Origin: Desmodus rotundus
Taxonomy: Eukaryota > Chordata > Mammalia > Chiroptera > Phyllostomidae
Reading direction: 5' to 3'
Assembly (NCBI RefSeq): GCF_022682495.2
Contig: NC_071389.1
Span: forward strand, 10,097,199 to 10,161,198
Length of the DNA stretch: 64,000 bases
A program made the translations under genes and the position numbers. The stretch's first letter is position 1. Every line of letters begins with the position of its first letter. Positions 60,220-64,000 of the stretch are shown here, one piece after another. The notes under the pieces are model-generated. The model saw only the letters and a list, made by a program, of their open reading frames with translations, had not been told where the DNA came from and made no database searches.

Positions 60220-61515
60220 AGCGGCAGCTGTCCCACATGTGCAGGCAGCTGTCGGAAGGGTGGACCACAGCCACGCCGGGAGCTCACAGACAGGATGCAC
60301 TGAACTTGCCCAAGAGAGGACAAGACTTGGAAAGCGTAACTCCAGCAGTCCACACAGGGATCAGCAACAGCAGGCCCCATTATTTGCCCCCAGGACACCC
60401 CCTATCTCTCCTGTCTGGGCGTCTAGTTCCACAGGAGTTTCCCACCTGAGACTCCCAGACAACTGCTAGAGCCAACCCCGCCCCTTGCAACCCCAGGGAC
60501 ATGGGGTTCCTCCTCTGGGGTCTTCTGGCTGGGGCTCGCATTGGCCAGAACCCGTGGAAATGGGCCCCATTCTTTCTGCCTCCCTTCAGACCACTGGGAG
60601 TCCTCAGGGCTCAGCTTTCCTGGTCCAAGCCACTGTTGTCTCCCACGGGGGAGGGGTCCCATGGGGTCCCAGTTCCACATCCCCCCAAGCCCTTTCCCTA
60701 CCCTCAGTCCTGGCACGGTTGCACACTGGGACACCTTGTCCTATGTCCTGTTGGGGATGAAACATATCTTGGCTCAAAAAAATGTGGCTCCTTCTCTGAG
60801 TTTCAGTTAAATGTCTGCCACGGGGGTAGAGGTGTGGGGGCGGGGAGGGGTGTGGACTATGCCAGTGGTTTGCAAATGTTTTCTTTAAGCCATGGATTCT
60901 TTCCTTTGAATTACATCTTGCATGGAACCCCAATATATTTAACAGGTGAGAAGAGAGTGTCCTGGGAGAAGTGCAGGGGACGGATGGCCCGGCTTCCCTC
61001 TCACCCCCCTCCTTGCCTCCACTTTCACCCACTGGCATCAGATGCTTCCTTGGCTCTGTGTGAAAGTCACTGGATTAAACCCACTTAGAGACCCTCCCGG
61101 CTGACACAGATCAATGAAGTGGACCCCCTACTGCTTCGTCCTCCCAACCCCGATGTCCCCTCCCTCCCATGAATTGTCACACAGCGCCACTTCAGTCCGC
61201 TGCTGCCTCCCTACCTCTGATGTCTGTTGTGCAGGGGTGCTGAGGGGCGTGCGGAATGGCTGCAGGGGCCAGCAACCCCCACTTCTCACTGTACCCTTGC
61301 AGGTGGCCCCCCACCAACAGGGTCTGCTGCCGTCAGGTGGGGGATCAGCCAGACGTTTTTTCCTTGGCAGTGAGGCCCTGGGTTTTCTCTAGCTCACCTT
61401 GCCAGGATGGGGCCTGAGCTGTGCCTGTCTCGAAGGATCTGGGGACAGGGCTTGGGACCCCCTCACCCTGGGAACCAGCATTCCAGGTCTCCGTGCCTCC
61501 AGAAGCCCTCTTTCC
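60220..61515. other. Unassigned DNA, 1.3 kb
   Basis: A plus-strand frame of about 195 codons (60501-61088) has no domain, no conserved motif and no splice context. It is treated as chance. Confidence 0.35.
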
Positions 61516-61519
61516 ACCT

Positions 61520-61680
61520 GCTAGCTGAAGGGGAGCTCATTAGCTACAAATTAGCATTATTAGTCAAGTCAAGTGCCTGTCAGGGGCTTGCACAAGGGAA
61601 CCATCAGGCACCCGGTCTGTGGGGCTGCTTATCCTTGCTTGAGATTTTAATACCCTTCGAATGTGTGTTTTAATGTAGTA
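61520..61680. promoter_or_regulatory. Candidate noncoding element, AT-rich
   Basis: GAGCTCATTAGCTACAAATT, AGCATTATTAGTCAAGTCAA and TTGAGATTTTAATACCCTTC. Repeat-free. Role inferred. Confidence 0.3.
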
Positions 61681-61689
61681 ACGATGATG

Positions 61690-62115
61690 ATGATGGTCTG
61701 TGGGCACAGCAACATTCCCTCCCGAGGGGCCTCGGTGACCTGACTCACTGAGCCCAGTGTGCTGGCCTAAGGTGGGGGCAGCGTGCAAACCTTCATCCCC
61801 TAAAATAACGACAAGCAGGGTGACAACAGGCCTGTGGACACATTTTAATCTGCTTCCTGCATCTGGCATTACACCAGTAGGATTAAAGAGCCCCCTGCCC
61901 AGTTTCTAAGTCTTCAAGACCAAGGATATATTTAACAGTTCCACACTAATCCTCTAGGGGGAGCTCTCTGAGATGTTCCCAGGTCCCCTCTTGGTCCTTT
62001 TGAAATGGCTCCCTCTCTTCCAGTCCTCTGAGACTGGTCAGGAGAGGGAACAACCATGTTATACTGAACAGAGCCCTCTGGATCAGAGAGAACTCTTTTG
62101 GGAGCAAGTGACGAA
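61690..62115. other. Unassigned DNA
   Basis: No recognised repeat or exon. Confidence 0.3.
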
Positions 62116-62119
62116 AAAC

Positions 62120-62735
62120 AATTAATTTAGATAGGCTCACACACAACAGCTACAACAGATGATGTTTTGGGCCACAGATCATACAAGTTTGGGGGAAAGC
62201 TCCAGGTCTGCTCAGATCCAGGTAGGTCTAAAAATATTATCAGGAAATCATAAAAATATAAATATTGTATGTGTATAAGATATAATAAGTTCCAATCTGA
62301 AAATATTGATCTTTTTCTTGCTATCACTTGGCCCTGCTTTCCTTCAGGTTGAATATATTCTCAGTCACTCTCCTCATGGTGCCAAGATAGCTGCCAGCAG
62401 CTCCAGGCTTCTATGTTACTCTTTTAGTGAGAAAGAGTCTTCCTCTTTTTCACCAGTCCTGGCATTGACTCTCTGGGCTCCCATTGGCCCAACTTGGGTC
62501 ACATGCCCATCCCTGACCCTATCATTGTGGCCAGGAGGAGATGCTGTAATTGGATAGGCCTAGATCGCATGCCTATCCCTGGAGCAAAAAGGGGGACAAT
62601 ACCAACCATATAAGCCACCTGGACTGAGAGGGGAGCAGGATGAAGTACTCCCCAGGGAAATCAGGCACAGTTACCAGGAGTGTGAGGTCTGTATCCTGGA
62701 CAGGCAAAACCTAGATGGACATTTATATAGTTTAC
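62120..62735 (-). mobile_element. Old interspersed repeat, unclassified
   Basis: CTGCCAGCAGCTCCAGGCTT, GTCACATGCCCATCCCTGAC and ATTGGATAGGCCTAGATCGC recall a mammalian-wide repeat with repeated GGGTCACATGCCCA words. Family name unknown to me. Confidence 0.45.
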
Positions 62736-62739
62736 ACGG

Positions 62740-63030
62740 CACTGCTCTAGCCCAGCCTCCACAACCACCACTCTCATGGCTTCCAAATCCAGAGCTGGCC
62801 TGTATCTCAGCCTCTACCTCACATCAAGGAAAGCTATCGTCAGTAGGACGGAAGGCCAGAGCTTGGCAATGGTTGACTGAAATCACCGATGTCAAGGTCA
62901 CTCAGTCCAACCTTTACTCGATGCTCCTCCCCACTGCAGCCTCTCCAAAAGGCTGTCCAGTCTGTGTGGCCAGGGACTTGCCACCTCCGGCACAGCCTGC
63001 GTCAGTAGAAAGGGGCTCCTTCAGGGTGAA
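62740..63030. other. Unassigned DNA
   Basis: No recognised repeat or exon. Confidence 0.3.
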
Positions 63031-63031
63031 G

Positions 63032-63110
63032 ATTTCGTCTTGCTCACTTCCGTAACCCCAGGACCGAGAACGGCGCCTGGCCCATATTGTTGCATAAATG
63101 AATACATTTC
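63032..63110 (+). repeat. L2 LINE 3' tail
   Basis: CCGTAACCCCAGGACCGAGA and ACGGCGCCTGGCCCATATTG, then TTGCATAAATGAATAC. Confidence 0.7.
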
Positions 63111-63114
63111 ACAA

Positions 63115-63650
63115 TTGGTTGGCTCTGACTTGAAAAAAAAACTCCTTATATTTAACCCAAGTTCAGTGTTTAAGGATTTCTACCCTTTGGTTCAGACCAC
63201 TCATTTATCATTTTCAAGGGACTGCACGTCGGGCATTTGAAACTACCAAGTATCTGTCATTTCCGTTGTTGACCTTGCCTCTCCTCAGGCTGCACAGTGC
63301 TAATTCCTCCATCTACCTTCCATGTGGTAAGGTATGGAGTCCCTCTCCCCAGATTAGATCTGTCTAGATCTAATCCCCTTGGCCACTATCTCGTTCAAAG
63401 CAGGTGCCACTCCACCAGGTGGGGGAGCACCAGAGTACGGTACAGCAAGGTAATCACTTCCCACATTCTGCACACTCTACCTCTATTAATATGGCCAACG
63501 TCCCATTATTGTTTGGGTTCCTAGCTCTCACAACATCCTTTCTATTTCCTAAAATCCCTGTGTTTTTTACATATCCTTACTGTGGCTTTTCCACCCCTTT
63601 CTTGTATGGTTCATTTTTTACGTGGCTCTTGGCGGCCAAGTAGAATCTGA
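63115..63650. other. Unassigned DNA
   Basis: No recognised repeat or exon. Confidence 0.3.
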
Positions 63651-63654
63651 GAAT

Positions 63655-63892
63655 GGGAGAAATTTACTTCTTGGGAGTACTTCCTATGTGCCAAATACTT
63701 CATCTGTATTGAACTACTTACTTCTAACAGTCCTATGATGTAGGAATAATTGTCCCCAATTTTATAGCTGTTGCAACTGAGGTTCAGATAAGTTCCATAT
63801 TTGCAAATGTCACACAGCCGAAAGGGGGCAGATCAGGGTGCAAATGCAGGACAGCCTGGTCCCCAAGCTCATGCTCTTATAGTGACACCAGG
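63655..63892 (-). repeat. MIR SINE, full length
   Basis: GTACTTCCTATGTGCCAAAT, CCCCAATTTTATAGCTGTTG, CAACTGAGGTTCAGATAAGT, GGTGCAAATGCAGGACAGCC. Confidence 0.9.
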
Positions 63893-64000
63893 TGTCGGCC
63901 CCAATGATAGGGCGCTGAATTGAATGCAAGGCAGTCAGACCACCCCAGAGAGGATTTTACTGCGCACGTAAGTTCCCTGGTGTGCCCTCTGCCCTGCTCC

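Noticed and set aside
60501..61088. Plus-strand frame of about 195 codons
   Set aside because: No domain, no conserved motif, no splice context; overlapping frames of similar length on the other strand.

Overview
This window looks like mammalian, and specifically bat, nuclear DNA from a gene-free interval (intergenic or a large intron). The bat call rests on three tRNA-derived SINEs of the Ves type (25946-26155 plus, 45454-45671 plus, 58664-58874 minus). Each has the head GCCCTGGCT..GTGTGGCTCAGTG, the GGGCACATGCCTGGGTTGTGG block, a pyrimidine-rich body, an A-rich tail and a recognisable target-site duplication. An L1 3' end of the type common in bats and related mammals (about 44666-44929) agrees. 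I see no convincing coding exon, no tRNA, rRNA or other RNA gene and no CRISPR array. The open frames present are short, overlap on both strands and fall in repeats or low-complexity DNA.

Most of what can be recognised is ancient transposon debris. About fifty MIR-family SINE fragments lie in both orientations, with about twenty L2 fragments (the longest about 24795-25690), several ERVL-MaLR (MLT1) LTRs (9330-9680, 18650-19090, 34692-35075, 52825-53228), old L1 pieces (19190-19562, 47540-47905), a hAT element with TIRs and a degraded TSD (25884-26308) and a Tigger-like MITE (55117-55234).

The largest single element is a decayed class III (ERV-L) endogenous retrovirus on the minus strand, about 20198-23550. 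Its pol remnants run in the order RT connection, RNase H, integrase, dUTPase, followed by an LTR. Gag and most of RT are missing, and a short LTR-like stub follows pol directly at its 5' side.

Between repeats are AT-rich, repeat-free blocks that read like candidate conserved noncoding or enhancer elements, with homeodomain-, E-box-, TCF-, SOX- and POU-like words. They lie near 10255-10560, 11960-12160, 35440-35610, 36110-36300, 38640-39240, 46255-46430, 48570-48715, 53590-53780, 56930-57230 and 61520-61680. A plausible but untested reading is a regulatory desert near a developmental gene that lies outside the window.

Structural oddities include a 350-360 bp inverted duplication (6324-6684 and 8221-8572) whose 90-bp core is about 95% identical, a 233-nt uninterrupted pyrimidine tract (47287-47519), a perfect 22-bp palindrome (44129-44150), and several small tandem duplications. 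I found no previously undescribed biological system that I could defend. The inverted duplication and the repeat-free motif clusters are the items most worth a second look.
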